64,000 nt of DNA. It comes from Utricularia gibba (Eukaryota > Streptophyta > Magnoliopsida > Lamiales > Lentibulariaceae). Numbering within the stretch: position 1 is the stretch's first letter; each line of letters starts with the position of its first letter. Location: the NCBI GenBank assembly GCA_002189035.1, contig NEEC01000012.1:1054001-1118000 (forward strand), written 5' to 3'. The notes beneath the pieces are model-generated. The model saw only the letters and a list, made by a program, of their open reading frames with translations, made no database searches and had not been told where the DNA came from. Below are positions 12,540 to 22,460 of this stretch, piece after piece. The position numbers and the translations under genes are program-made.

Positions 12540-13709
12540 CACAGTTTTGTAAAAAGGGGTTTGTAAAATGCAGAAATGAAAGATACGACCTAAGTAATGG
12601 GCCTTGACTACTGTACGCCATTCTTGGGAATGAGATTCCATCTTCTCCCTTTATTCATCCTTGCATCGGTTTTCACTGATTCTTTTCGAATAGCTGGTTA
12701 TAGGAGCAAGGAATAGCCTACTTTCCCTTACACTTTGATTGACAAGGAAGCACGGGAATAGCCTCATGTGATTCCTTGTTGGACGATCAAGAAGACAAGA
12801 GGATTACCTTCAAAACCGAATTGTGCGTGTGTGCTTAGCTGTTGCCAATGGCTAGTGGCAGGTACGAGGTCACAACCTGTCCATTGGCGTGGTACCTAGG
12901 CCACAAACAATCTACTACTTCCCTCGAACCAGTAGGATTGGAGTTGGTGTCTTTACCTGGATCATTACCAAAATCTGCGAGGAATAACGTGCTACTCATG
13001 GACCTTGACTAAGAGTTGTTACAAAAAGACTACAACAAGACACATGGAAGTATGAAAAATCCAAAATGAATTCAGTGAAGAACCAAGTGTATTGCTTAGG
13101 ACTTGAAAGGAAACTTCATCTATTCCCAAAAACTAAAGGGTTTTAGCCCGAAATGGCCATGAAAACAAAAATGAAATTGGAAACGAAGTGTTCTTCCTCC
13201 TTGAGGGGAGGAACAACTGAAAAGTTCTAAGTCTTGAAAGAAAATGACAAAAAGTCTCAAACTAAGTGCTCCAAGTTGCTTTTATATCACTCCTCATGTT
13301 CATTAATTCTTTTGGATTCCCTTCCCATCATTTCTTCTGTCTTGCATGCACCAGTAGCTTTTCTTTGTGTGCAAGTTAGCACCCAATCATTTAGGTAGAC
13401 TCTGACATACCATAAGTAAGGGGCCTTGACCAATGTCAGTCTTCCATGCACAATTGCTCCAAGTTGCATACAAGGCACGAAAAGTCAAAGTCTGACCACC
13501 TACAATACTCTTGCAACACTCCACGACAGTCTCTTGATATGTCTCGGTCAAAATGCACGAAAGAAGACATAAAATATATACAAAGTAGGAAAATAGGATT
13601 TTTTTTAAAGAAATACAATTACTTATCGATATATTTCCTAATTGGACGATTTAATACTAAATTAATACATAATAATATCTAATAAATTAATAGAAAATGA
13701 CACTTAACA
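12540..13709 (-). repeat. LTR-like repeat, copy B (TGTTAAGTG family)
   Basis: Second copy, same orientation as copy A and about 20 bp away from it. It follows copy A word by word, with matching CCTTGACTA, GGTTATAGGAGCAA, CATGTGATTCC, TTATTCCCAAAAACTAAAGG and the terminal GACACTTAACA at 13699-13709. It is GC-richer and looks less decayed than copy A. The left end is approximate. No coding sequence is present; the small open frames in it are incidental. Confidence 0.6.
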
Positions 13710-14411
13710 ATGGTATTGTAGAACTAGATGAATCTTTCTTTCTACCATACCATCCTTTTTTTAGAATATTGCGAAATATCATTTGTCCATAAGATTTGAA
13801 CTAAGACATTAAATTGATTGGAATAAGACTCATTTCATTTCATCAATTTTTTTTAAGAACTCAGAATGAAAATTCATTCAAAGTAATTTTTAATTAAAAT
13901 GAATTAATTATTTTGATGGACTAGTTTCAGGTAAATGATAAGTGGAAATCAGTCGATGCTATAATAAATAGCACAATAGCAGTAGTAAATACTTCTATAA
14001 TGTTATTAGGTTTTTTTTATTTGCAATAACTTAGGATTTAATCCTCTCTGTGGGTGTTAAATAGAATTAATATCAGGAGTACAATATCTAACTATAAATT
14101 CAATTAAGTGTTATAAGTTCTTGAAAAAGCGTAGGAATTTCTTTGTTTTTTTCTTGGTGCTGAATTAGTGAGGAGCAACTTATTCACTTTTTTGATCCAT
14201 TTTATGGTGTGCAATCCACCATAGGTTAAACAATTGTTTGTTATACTATTTTGAGCTTTTGGGTATGCCACTTTGTTATTCTAAATATAAGATCCATTTT
14301 GATTATATTCACACGGACAATAATAATTTTCTATGGTTCCTCAATATATTAACATCCAGTTCAATCAATTTTTCAAGTATTGGACTTGACTATCCATACT
14401 ACCTAATGGAG
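13710..14411. other. AT-rich spacer, nothing recognised
   Basis: Sequence between the TGTTAAGTG repeats and the next LTR. No motif is seen. Confidence 0.5.
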
Positions 14412-15807
14412 TGATAGTACACAAATTTTCATGTTTTTAGGATATGAAAATCATAAATTTTTAGTTATGATTAAGTGTTTATCTTATATTTTTAAGTGTT
14501 TTTATGTAATTTAGGAAAATATAATTTTTGGTGTGATTATTGGGCTAAATCCTTGATTTAGCCCACCCCATGTCTAACCCGATTTTGGAGTCTAGCAGCA
14601 ACCCAAGAATCAAGGAAAAATCTAGATTTCGTGAAAGTCACTAGGCTGTAGAGGGCAATGAGTACAATGTCACAGCGATAGTCTGAAAGTCAAGGCTAGG
14701 AGTAGCAAATCAGTCAGAAAATGTACTTGCCTTGGGTCGCGGGAGGCAAGAGAAAAAATGAGGAGAGAAAGTCGCAAAAGAGGGAGGGAGACGACCCCAA
14801 AATTCTCAGAGAGCACACCTGAGGGGGTTTCCTCCCCAACTTGAACATGAAGAATACGAAAGAAGAAGGTGGAAGAAAAGGAATTTTTCTGGAGAAGAAC
14901 CTCCAGCTTGAAGGAAGAAGATCAAGACCCAACTTAAGCGTTACTGTTCCGGTCTAGGAACAGTAGCAGACGAAAACAAGACTGTTTACTGCTTTATTTT
15001 ACCTTGTTGATGTTTTTTAGTTTCTACACCAAACTTTTGCATGATGTTCTCAACATTTTCGTTGTTTTATGTTAATGCCATCACTTTTTACTTTGAAAGC
15101 ATGAGTAGCTAAATCCTAGGAGTGCCTTGAGGTGAAGCATGGTGGTGTGGGTTTAGGAGTCTTAATAAAATTGATCATTGTTTCTAACAAACCATGGGTA
15201 GACCTAAGGAGGGGAACAAGTAGCTTCGCAGCTTAGATGCTTGATTTACAGGTAGACCAACAAATCAAGATGGGAGCAGTAGGTGTTAGTTTGGGATAGA
15301 ACTAGTAGAACCGGGTAGACCAAGCTCTATATGCTTTGCATGCGGCTAGACCTAATTGTAAGATTGGTGATGATATTGAGGACTAACTTAGTCAAAAATA
15401 TGATGAATGACCTAGGTAGACTTAGGTTATTTGAAGTTGTGAATTGAGGAATATGGTGGATTAAATTAGGAATTTAGGCACCACACCACTTGCAGATTCT
15501 TAAGGCATGTTAGTATTAATCTGAGATAGAACTAGGACTTGTTACCTTAGCGTTAAGACCTAATATTAGTTACTGATCTTGTTTACTGAACTTGTTTACA
15601 ACTGTTGTTCCAAACTTAGACTAAGACTTACCTACTTTGAATTTGGCATTTGCTGAAATACAAGACAAGCACAAGCTTCTTGTGATCGACCTCGAATTCC
15701 ATTGTACACTTTGTGTTTAATTTCTATTTTGTGAGGATTAGGGATTATAAATATATTTGATACTGAAGTTTGCTTTTATTGCAACGATATGCTAAAATTT
15801 CCATTTA
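14412..15807 (+). repeat. Athila-type LTR, split: last 3 bp lie at 26968-26970
   Basis: Begins TGATAGTACACAAATTTT and follows the solo LTR at 19416-20805 along its whole length. Shared words include TTTGATTTAG(C/T)CCA, AGCATGAGT(A/G)GCTA, AACCATGGGTAGACCTAAGG, GAGGGG and GTTTACTGAACTTGTTTAC. The related copy ends TTTATCA. Here the sequence stops at CCATTTA and the Retand-like LTR begins. After that element and its ATATA duplication the missing TCA appears at 26968-26970. Probably a solo LTR or end of an older element; no clear target duplication or primer site was found at its own ends. Confidence 0.75.
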
Positions 15808-16285
15808 TGAAAGGCTACCAAAAGAAGCCCTGACATGATAATGCTAGTCGACAGGGCGATATGTGTTAGATATTTGACAGTGGTGGTCGTTTGAAACAGT
15901 CTGAAAAGCGGCCGAATTATGGTAGAATAGGCAGTCAATATCTGAAAAGCAAGATCATATAACAAGTGGAGAAAGCAACCAATATCCATAAATATCAGGA
16001 CTCAATCAGATTGGGCTCTTCTATAAGTAGAAGAAGTCATTGTGGAGAAATGGTTGGACCCTAAGAACTCCTCAACTTGTATCATTTTCTTCATCTCCGT
16101 TTAGTAGAAACCTTCTCCGGCGAGCCCCGACAGCTCCGTGGTTTTTCTGCCTTACAGTGTTTCCATGTAAAAAATCCTTGCCTATTTTCATTTCATCTGG
16201 TCAAACTAAACATAATCAAAACATCCAATACCATTCATAACCCGAAAATTGACCTAGCCCAGTATACCGACTTTCACCAGTAACA
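15808..16285 (+). repeat. 5' LTR of the Retand-like element
   Basis: 478 bp from TGAAAGGCTACC to CCAGTAACA, matching the 3' LTR throughout. It has a TATA-like box with nearby leader (CTCTTCTATAAGTAGAAGAAG at about 16015, also in the 3' LTR as TTTTATAAG), consistent with the element's promoter. Confidence 0.88.
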
Positions 16286-16289
16286 TTTT

Positions 16290-16306
16290 TGGCACTGACT
16301 GTGGGG
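16290..16306 (+). other. Primer-binding site of the Retand-like element
   Basis: TGGCACTGACTGTGGGG lies 4 bp after the 5' LTR, where tRNA primes minus-strand synthesis. It resembles the TGGCGCCGTCTGTGGGG site usual in Tat elements, with several changes. Confidence 0.65.
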
Positions 16307-16361
16307 CAGATCTATTGTCCCACTTGAGAAATTCACAAAAGTCGCTCACTAAATATCGATC

Positions 16362-17370
16362 ATGGAAGAAAATAGCATAGCTACTAACCCGGTCTATTAA
16401 GGAAGTGCCGGCATGCAAGACCCCGGTCTTATGATCACCACTAGGGAACAATTTAAGACCCTTCTAATGGAAATCCGTTCTGACTTTAGGGCAACTTCGA
16501 GATTGAATTCCAACGCCTAGGAGGGGACACCTCAAACTGCACGACGAGCGGAAAAGAAACCCCTAATTCCAAAATATCCCCCAAACATGGAGACTGAATT
16601 CGAAACCAAGGAGGAGATGTTGCGAGGAAAGAGGCGCAACCAGGTCATCTACGAGCCAGGAAAAAATAGGGAAAACATAACTAGCGAAGTCTTGGAAAAA
16701 AGGGAAGAAGAATTGAAGGGAGAACTAGACCAGATCCGCAAGAGGAGAAGGCTCATCGACAGACAGAGGTTGCCAGGGGGAACAGAGAATAGGGGCTTTA
16801 GGGACGTTTTCAATTAGAACATATGCACTGTGAGAGGGGATGTTCTGGCCGATATTGATCTGACCTTGAAGAGCAGAGTCAAAGGAGCATTTGGAACCCC
16901 AATGCTACGCTTTGACCCTTTCTTGGACGACTTAATCGGGGAAGAGCCTGAGAGGGGATTTAGAGTCCCGACCGGACTACTCACATATGACGGAAAAGGG
17001 GACCCCATATCTCATGTAATCAACTTCAATATGAGCATGTCCACGGTTTTGATATGAAAGCCATGAAATGTAAGCTGTTCACTTGCTCACTCCAAAAGGG
17101 AGCAAAGACTTGGTTTAAACAATTAGAACCATGTGGGATCCTATCAAGAGTTGGTGTTACTCTTTACTACCCGATATGCTGTCAACATCGAAGCTCCACC
17201 TTCAAAGGCAACCCCTTATTCTATTCGGTATGACCACCGAAAAGAGAGCTTGAGAAGATTTATCGATCAATTCAACTGCCTGGCACAGGATGTCCAGTTG
17301 GATTTGAAGGAGAGGGTGGAGATAATGAAGCGGGCCCTAGGAACGGAGTCAATCTAGTATCATCTAAGGA
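16362..17370 (+). pseudogene. gag remnant, Retand-like element
   Basis: Gag forms the virus-like particle. The reading starts at ATG 16362 (MEENSIATNPVY) and hits a stop almost at once. Recognisable parts are a charged segment (ELDQIRKRRRLIDRQR, 16587-16817), FGTPMLRFDPFLDDLIGEEP with TYDGKGDPISHVINF at 16830-17057, and SYQELVLLFTTRYA with ESLRRFIDQFN at 17133-17357. These follow the order of Tat gag proteins. Several stops break it. It is shorter than a full Tat gag: the zinc-knuckle part and more are missing before the protease. Confidence 0.75.
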
Positions 17371-17377
17371 GGGTGAG

Positions 17378-17690
17378 ATGCATCCAGCCCGCATGGAGTT
17401 ATATGCATTTGATCGGCGGGCCGTTCAAACTGTCGGAAAAATAATCTTGCCCGTGACATTTCGAGCAACAGGACGGAGTCGGGGCGAGAGATTAGAATTC
17501 TTGATCCTAGATTCGGAGGTCTCATATAACATCATTTTCGGGCAACCCAGCATCAACGAGTTCGGTATGTTAACCTCGACTGTGCATCTGAAAATTAAAT
17601 TTCTGACACCAATGGGCATCTGTACACTGGATATCGACTTAACGGCCGCCCGATCCTGTTATGTCTCTTCTTGCTGGAATCCCTGTGCGA
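17378..17690 (+). pseudogene. Aspartic protease remnant, Retand-like element
   Basis: The retroviral-type protease matures the polyprotein. The segment FLILDSEVSYNIIFGQPSIN, followed by VHLKIKFLTPMGI, matches the SSYNAIIGRP and STYHLKMKFPT blocks of Tat proteases. The first catalytic Asp region is not clear. After about 17690 the sequence jumps straight to the RNase H region, so the whole reverse transcriptase palm is deleted. Confidence 0.7.
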
Positions 17691-18036
17691 AGAAACCTAG
17701 GATAATGGAACGAGGATTGCCGGATTGCCTTTGAGAAGCTCAAAGAATATCTCTCATCACCTCTGCTTCTTGTAGCTATGAAGGAAGGGGAGCTCCACGG
17801 GCTATATCTATCAATATGGACCATTGTGGTCAGCGTAGTTTTGACAACCATCTTGAGAGATAGACACCTGCCAGTATATTATGTGAGCAAGGTTTTGCTA
17901 CGGGCCGAAACTCGATACACGGAAACAGAGAAGTTCATCTTGGCTCTAAAAATGGTGGCCACCAAGCTGAAGTCATACTTCCAGGATCGACATATCGTGT
18001 TCACCAATCAACCACTGAAGAATATCCTATCTTGAC
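17690..18036 (+). pseudogene. RT-connected RNase H remnant, Retand-like element
   Basis: Starts at W-N-E-D-C-R-I-A-F-E-K-L-K (about 17690-17740), then LKEYLSSPLLL. In the next frame come PVYYVSKVLLRAETRYTETE and KLKSYFQDRHIVFTNQPL. These are standard wording of the RNase H domain that follows the gypsy reverse transcriptase. A frameshift near 17735 and a stop at 18033 disable it. Confidence 0.8.
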
Positions 18037-18079
18037 TCGAAATCTTTGAAAGGGTAGCCAAATGCGCTGTCGAATTAAG

Positions 18080-18761
18080 CACAATGGATATTTAATTCAA
18101 GTTGAGAATGGCAGTTAAAGCCCAACCCCTTGCTGATTTTGTGGTCGAAATGACTCGGCCAATTGACCAATTTATGGAGACCAACGATCAGTGGACCATG
18201 TATGTCGATGGCTCCACATAAAATGGGGCTAGAGGAAGAATCGATATCCGAACTCAGGACGGGGAACACATCTACATCATGGTGAAGTTCCTATTCCCCA
18301 GCTCTCACAGTGTAGCCGAATATAAGGCCTTGGTTGTAGGGATGAAAATTGCCAAGGAACTTGGATTTGCAGAGCTCAACGTTTATACGGACTCACGACT
18401 AGTACAAGGACAGTTTTCGGGTGAGTACGAAACCCATGACTCCCTAATGGCTCTATACTGTGCCAAGACGAAGGAGTTTGCAAAGACCTTCAAGGAGTTC
18501 ACTTTGTCACATATTACACGCAAAGAAAATGGATCCACAAACAGCCTCACCCGATTTGCCACAGGTTTTTCGGAATTGACAGAAGAGAGTGTGACGATCT
18601 GGTTGTATCAGCCTTCAGTAACTTTGTGGGTAGTGAACCATATTACCCAACGATTGGGAAATGACATCTCTCTGCAGCTGAGCCTCCTTGAAGCTTGGAT
18701 ATTGCCCTACATCCAATACCTGCAAAATGGAGAAAAGCCACCCAGTAAATCAGAAGCCTGA
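18080..18761 (+). pseudogene. Archaeal-type RNase H remnant, Retand-like element
   Basis: A second RNase H domain, typical of the Tat lineage. Acidic residues are in place: MYVDGS (about 18200), AEYKALVVGMKIAKELG (about 18310) and VYTDSRLVQGQFSGEYE (about 18390). FKEFTLSHITRKENGSTNSL near the end supplies the last conserved segment. An in-frame TAA follows VDGST. The protein continues to a stop at 18759. Confidence 0.82.
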
Positions 18762-19415
18762 CAGCTGGAGATCAAGGCAAGGAGATATACACTAATAAAT
18801 GGAATTTTCTATCAAAGATCATTAGATGGACCCCTATTGAGGTGTATCGGGACAAAGCACTCTCAAGAACTTATAACTGATCTGCATGAAGGGGAGTCCA
18901 TCAGCCACATCGGGATATGATCCTTATGCAGGAAAACTTTAAGAGTCAGGTATTATTGGCCAACTATGAAGCGGGATATTACTAAGATAGTGAAGAGGTG
19001 CAAAGTATGCCAATACCATGCAAGTATACCAAGAAAACAGGTAAATGACTTGGACTCTCTTCCATTCTCATGCCCGTTCAATCGGTGGGGAGTGGATATT
19101 ATGGGGCCGTTCCCCAAAACCTTGGGCCAAAGGAAATTTGTCATCATGGGAGTCGAATATTTCTAAAAATGGGTAGAAACCGAAGCCATGGCAAAAATAT
19201 CAGAGGAGATTGTTATTTGATTTCTGTGGAAAAATATCTTCATCCAGTTCGGAATTCCTCAAGAACTAGTGACCGATAATGAGACCAATTTTGCTGGAGG
19301 AAAAATGGATTCATTCCTGGATAAATATTTGGTCAAGCACAACTTCACTTCGGTGTATCACCCCCAAAGCAATGCTTTCACGGAGGTAACAAAACGAACG
19401 CTCAGACTGCATATG
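18762..19415 (+). pseudogene. Integrase, first part (before solo LTR)
   Basis: Integrase inserts the cDNA. The zinc region reads DLHEGES and SHIG, then VKRCKVCQYHA (about 18885-19025). The core has WGVDIMGPFP (first Asp), LVTDNETNF (second Asp) and HPQSNAFTEVTKRT, with Glu in the third position. Some stops and a frame change at about 19165 are present. At 19411-19415 (ATATG) it is cut by a solo LTR and resumes at 20811. Confidence 0.82.
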
Positions 19416-20810
19416 TGATGACACACATTTTTCCTAAATTTTGAAATACAAAACGATTATATTTTATTATGGTTTAGGTTAGATAAATGTGATTTTTCAT
19501 GATTTAGTGGTGTTTATGTTAATCCTATGTGATTATTTTGAAAAGTAGACTAAATCCTTTGATTTAGTCCACAACTCTTGTTACTGATGTCTTAGTAAGT
19601 TCAGCAGGGAGATGAGTCGAAATCAGACTTGCAAGTGTTTAAAACAAGCACAAAGGGCGCAAAATCTGAAGAAAGACAAAGAGCACGTTTCCACCACCAC
19701 CACAGTCTGCAAGTTCAGGCCTGGAACAGTGCTGGTGGTCGGGAACAGTACTACGGACAGCAACAGTGCAATGAAGTGAAGGAAAGGGGAGAGCCCGAAG
19801 GAGAACACATAGAGGGGGGACGCAAGGGGGTCTTCTTCCCCAACGGGAAAAACCAACCAGAAGGGGGGAAGAAACGCCTCCATCATCAAGAGCAGCGCTA
19901 GAGCCCAATCCAGCGCTACTGTTCCAGGCTGTGAACAATAGCTAACGGGCGGAAGAACAATCTTTATTTACTTTCTAGTTTTTTTATCATTTTGACTTTC
20001 TGCATTTGACTTGTTTACCATGTTTCTGCCATTTTGGCCAACTTATATGAATGAAATCGTGTTTTATTTCCAAAGCATGAGTGGCTAGAGTCTTAGGGAT
20101 GCCTTAAGGTGAAGTGGTGTGGTGTGTGTTTAGGTTTGATGATGAAATTTAGTTGTCTTCCTTAACTCTTGTTTCTATCAAACCATGGGTAGACCTAAGG
20201 AGGGGAGCAAATAGTTTCACAACTTAGAAGCTTGGTTTAGAGGTAGACCAACAAACCAAGATGGGGGCAGTCGGCGTTAGTCCAAGGTAGAACTAGTAGA
20301 ATCGGGTAGACCTAGTTCTATATGCCTTGAATGCGGGTAGACCTAATTGCAATGTGGGTTATGACATTGAGGATTAGCTTAAGCCAAAAATATGATGAAT
20401 GACCTTGGCAGACTTAGGTTATTTGAAGTTGTGAGTGTAGAAAGATAATAAATTAAGTTAGGAAGCTTAGCATAACACCACCGGTAGATCCTTAAGGCGT
20501 CCTCGTATTAGTCTGAGTCAAAACCAGTACCTGTTACCTTAGCGTAGAAACCTGATATTGCTTACCTACTTTGTTTACTGAACTTGTTTACCACTGTTAG
20601 TCCGAGCTTAGACTAACACCTACTGTTATCCGAAATCTTGCATCTACTAAAATACTTAGCAAGCACAAGCTCTTCGTGATCGACTCCGATATCCACTATA
20701 CAAGTTTTCCAAATTTGTATTTTGTGTAGATTAGGGATTATAAATTTATTTGATATGGATTTTCTATTTTTATTTGCAACGATATTAGGAAAAAACCGTT
20801 TATCAATATG
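19411..20810 (+). mobile_element. Solo LTR (Athila type) with ATATG target duplication
   Basis: The LTR is 19416-20805, 1390 bp, from TGATGACACACATTTTT to CCGTTTATCA. ATATG stands on both sides (19411-19415 and 20806-20810). There is no internal region, so LTR-LTR recombination removed the rest. It is inserted in the integrase frame of the Retand-like element. Removing it and one ATATG restores continuous integrase reading (LRLHM then KTMLEDFGG). Confidence 0.92.
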
Positions 20811-21318
20811 AAAACTATGCTTGAGGATTTCGGAGGGTCATGGGCTGACTGCTTGGATGGGGTGTTGTGATCGTATCGCACCACCCCTCGAACCACCACA
20901 GAAGAATCTCCCTTCTTATTGGTTTACGGTTCAGAAGCTGTCTGACCAATCGAACTAACCCTAAAGAGTTATCAAGTAGAGCACTTTAATGAAGAGGAAA
21001 ATGCTGACCTGCGAAAATTGGAGTAGGAGTTGTTGGAAGAAAAACGACAAAGCATCTTTAGCCAACTAGGGGCTTATCAGAGAAGAATGGAAAAGAGCTA
21101 CAACAAGTCGGTATCTCCAAGGGAATTCTCCAAGGGAGATTTGGTGCTCCAAAGCATCCAACCACAAAGACATGTAGGGAAATTAGACCGCAACAAAGAA
21201 GGCCCTTATCGGATTTCAAGGGTGATCGGAAAAGAAGCTTATCGTCTAGAACAGTTAGATGGCGTGGAATTCCCAAGGTCATGGAATGCATCACACCTAA
21301 GGAAATTCTACACCTAAT
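20811..21318 (+). pseudogene. Integrase, second part (after solo LTR)
   Basis: Continues the integrase cut at 19415: KTMLEDFGGSWADCL, then a frame change at about 20867, SYRTTPR-like wording, PFLLVYGSEAV, a stop, then ELLEEKRQSIFSQLGAY. The C-terminal part (21030-21317) has VSPREFSKGDLVL, GPYRISRVIGKEAYRLEQLD and SWNASHLRKFYT, ending at TAA 21315. This is the normal gypsy integrase C-terminus. Confidence 0.85.
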
Positions 21319-22460
21319 TGGCTCAATATCAATCTCTATCACAGGTTTATGCAGGATTCGATATTCTCTTCGTCAAAACACTCAAGCAGCTATAAGTTCC
21401 TCCAAAGTGGAGATGAGTAAACAAGATCATCAGCCGTGGCCGAGTCGCGTAAGCCTAGGCAGACCCTCAAAACCTAAACCATAACCTGTGGCCAAGTTAC
21501 ATAATTCCAGGAAAATCTCCTAAGTCTGCATCCCCTACTGGATACAACAAATCAACTCGAGGTTTCCCCTAATATATATGGCCTCCTCAACCCAATCGCT
21601 AGTGACAAGTGTAAGCCTTGGTACAATTTGGGCATCGGTTTTCTTAAATTGCACACTTAAGCCCCGAAAAGCCATTAAGTACTCACTTTACTGCCAAAAT
21701 CTCAAGATGGCAAGAGCATCCAAATAGAATCCGCCCATGTTCAAAACAATGGGATTTCGGCCAAAAGAGGGCCCATTCGGATTGGGGAAGTCACTCAACC
21801 CATGAGAGGTTTCGATCTACTTCCCTAGCAGCGGTTCAGCTCGCATATGGAAAGATCAAGGGAAACAGAAATCAAAAAGCCCAATCAATGGGTTGGAAAA
21901 AGACACATACCTTCCAGATCATGCTAGCCCAAGCGAGTATTCCAAAAAGGATAAGCCTCCTAAACCAACTCAGGGCTCTCCCTAGAATGTGAAGCCTCCT
22001 AAACCCAAGCATCAGTAGTAAGGATAAGCCCTGGTATGATTTGGGTACCAGTTTCGTTAAACTGATCATAAGACCCAAAAAGGCCCAGAATATAGCTCTC
22101 TATGCTAGATGTTGAAATGGCAAACACGCTCAGAATGATTGGTTATACCCTTAAAGGCCTAGAGGATTCACTTGAATTGGAAGACGATCTAGTCCCCGGG
22201 AGGGTCCGAGTAACCTCCTCAACGAATACGTAGGCAAAAAAAAAAGGAAAAAAAACCCACTAAGTGACTAGCAAGTCACAAGGTCCACGAATAGAAGAGA
22301 TTAGCAAAAGAAAAATGGAACCTAAAAGTTGAGGGACCTGAGGAATGAACCGTAAATCGAGATCCCAAAACATTCAAAAACCCCAAATTGGGGACAAAAA
22401 TATTAGCTCCAAGGGAGCAAAAGGAAAAGAAAGACGACTAATTTTCAGGGGGAGCAGGGG
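21319..22460. other. Retand internal spacer
   Basis: Sequence between the integrase stop and the end of the antisense ORF. It holds a short internal resemblance: AAGTGTAAGCCTTGGTACAA at about 21607 and AAGGATAAGCCCTGGTATGA at about 22020, both followed by TTTGGG. No coding function is recognised. Confidence 0.5.

Noticed and set aside
19623-19938. Overlapping open frames of 88-99 codons on both strands
   Set aside because: They fall in the GC-rich purine tract of a solo LTR; non-coding.
15808-21318. Possible pararetrovirus-like sequence
   Set aside because: LTRs, target duplication, integrase with DDE residues and double RNase H identify a Tat retrotransposon; no viral movement or coat proteins seen.
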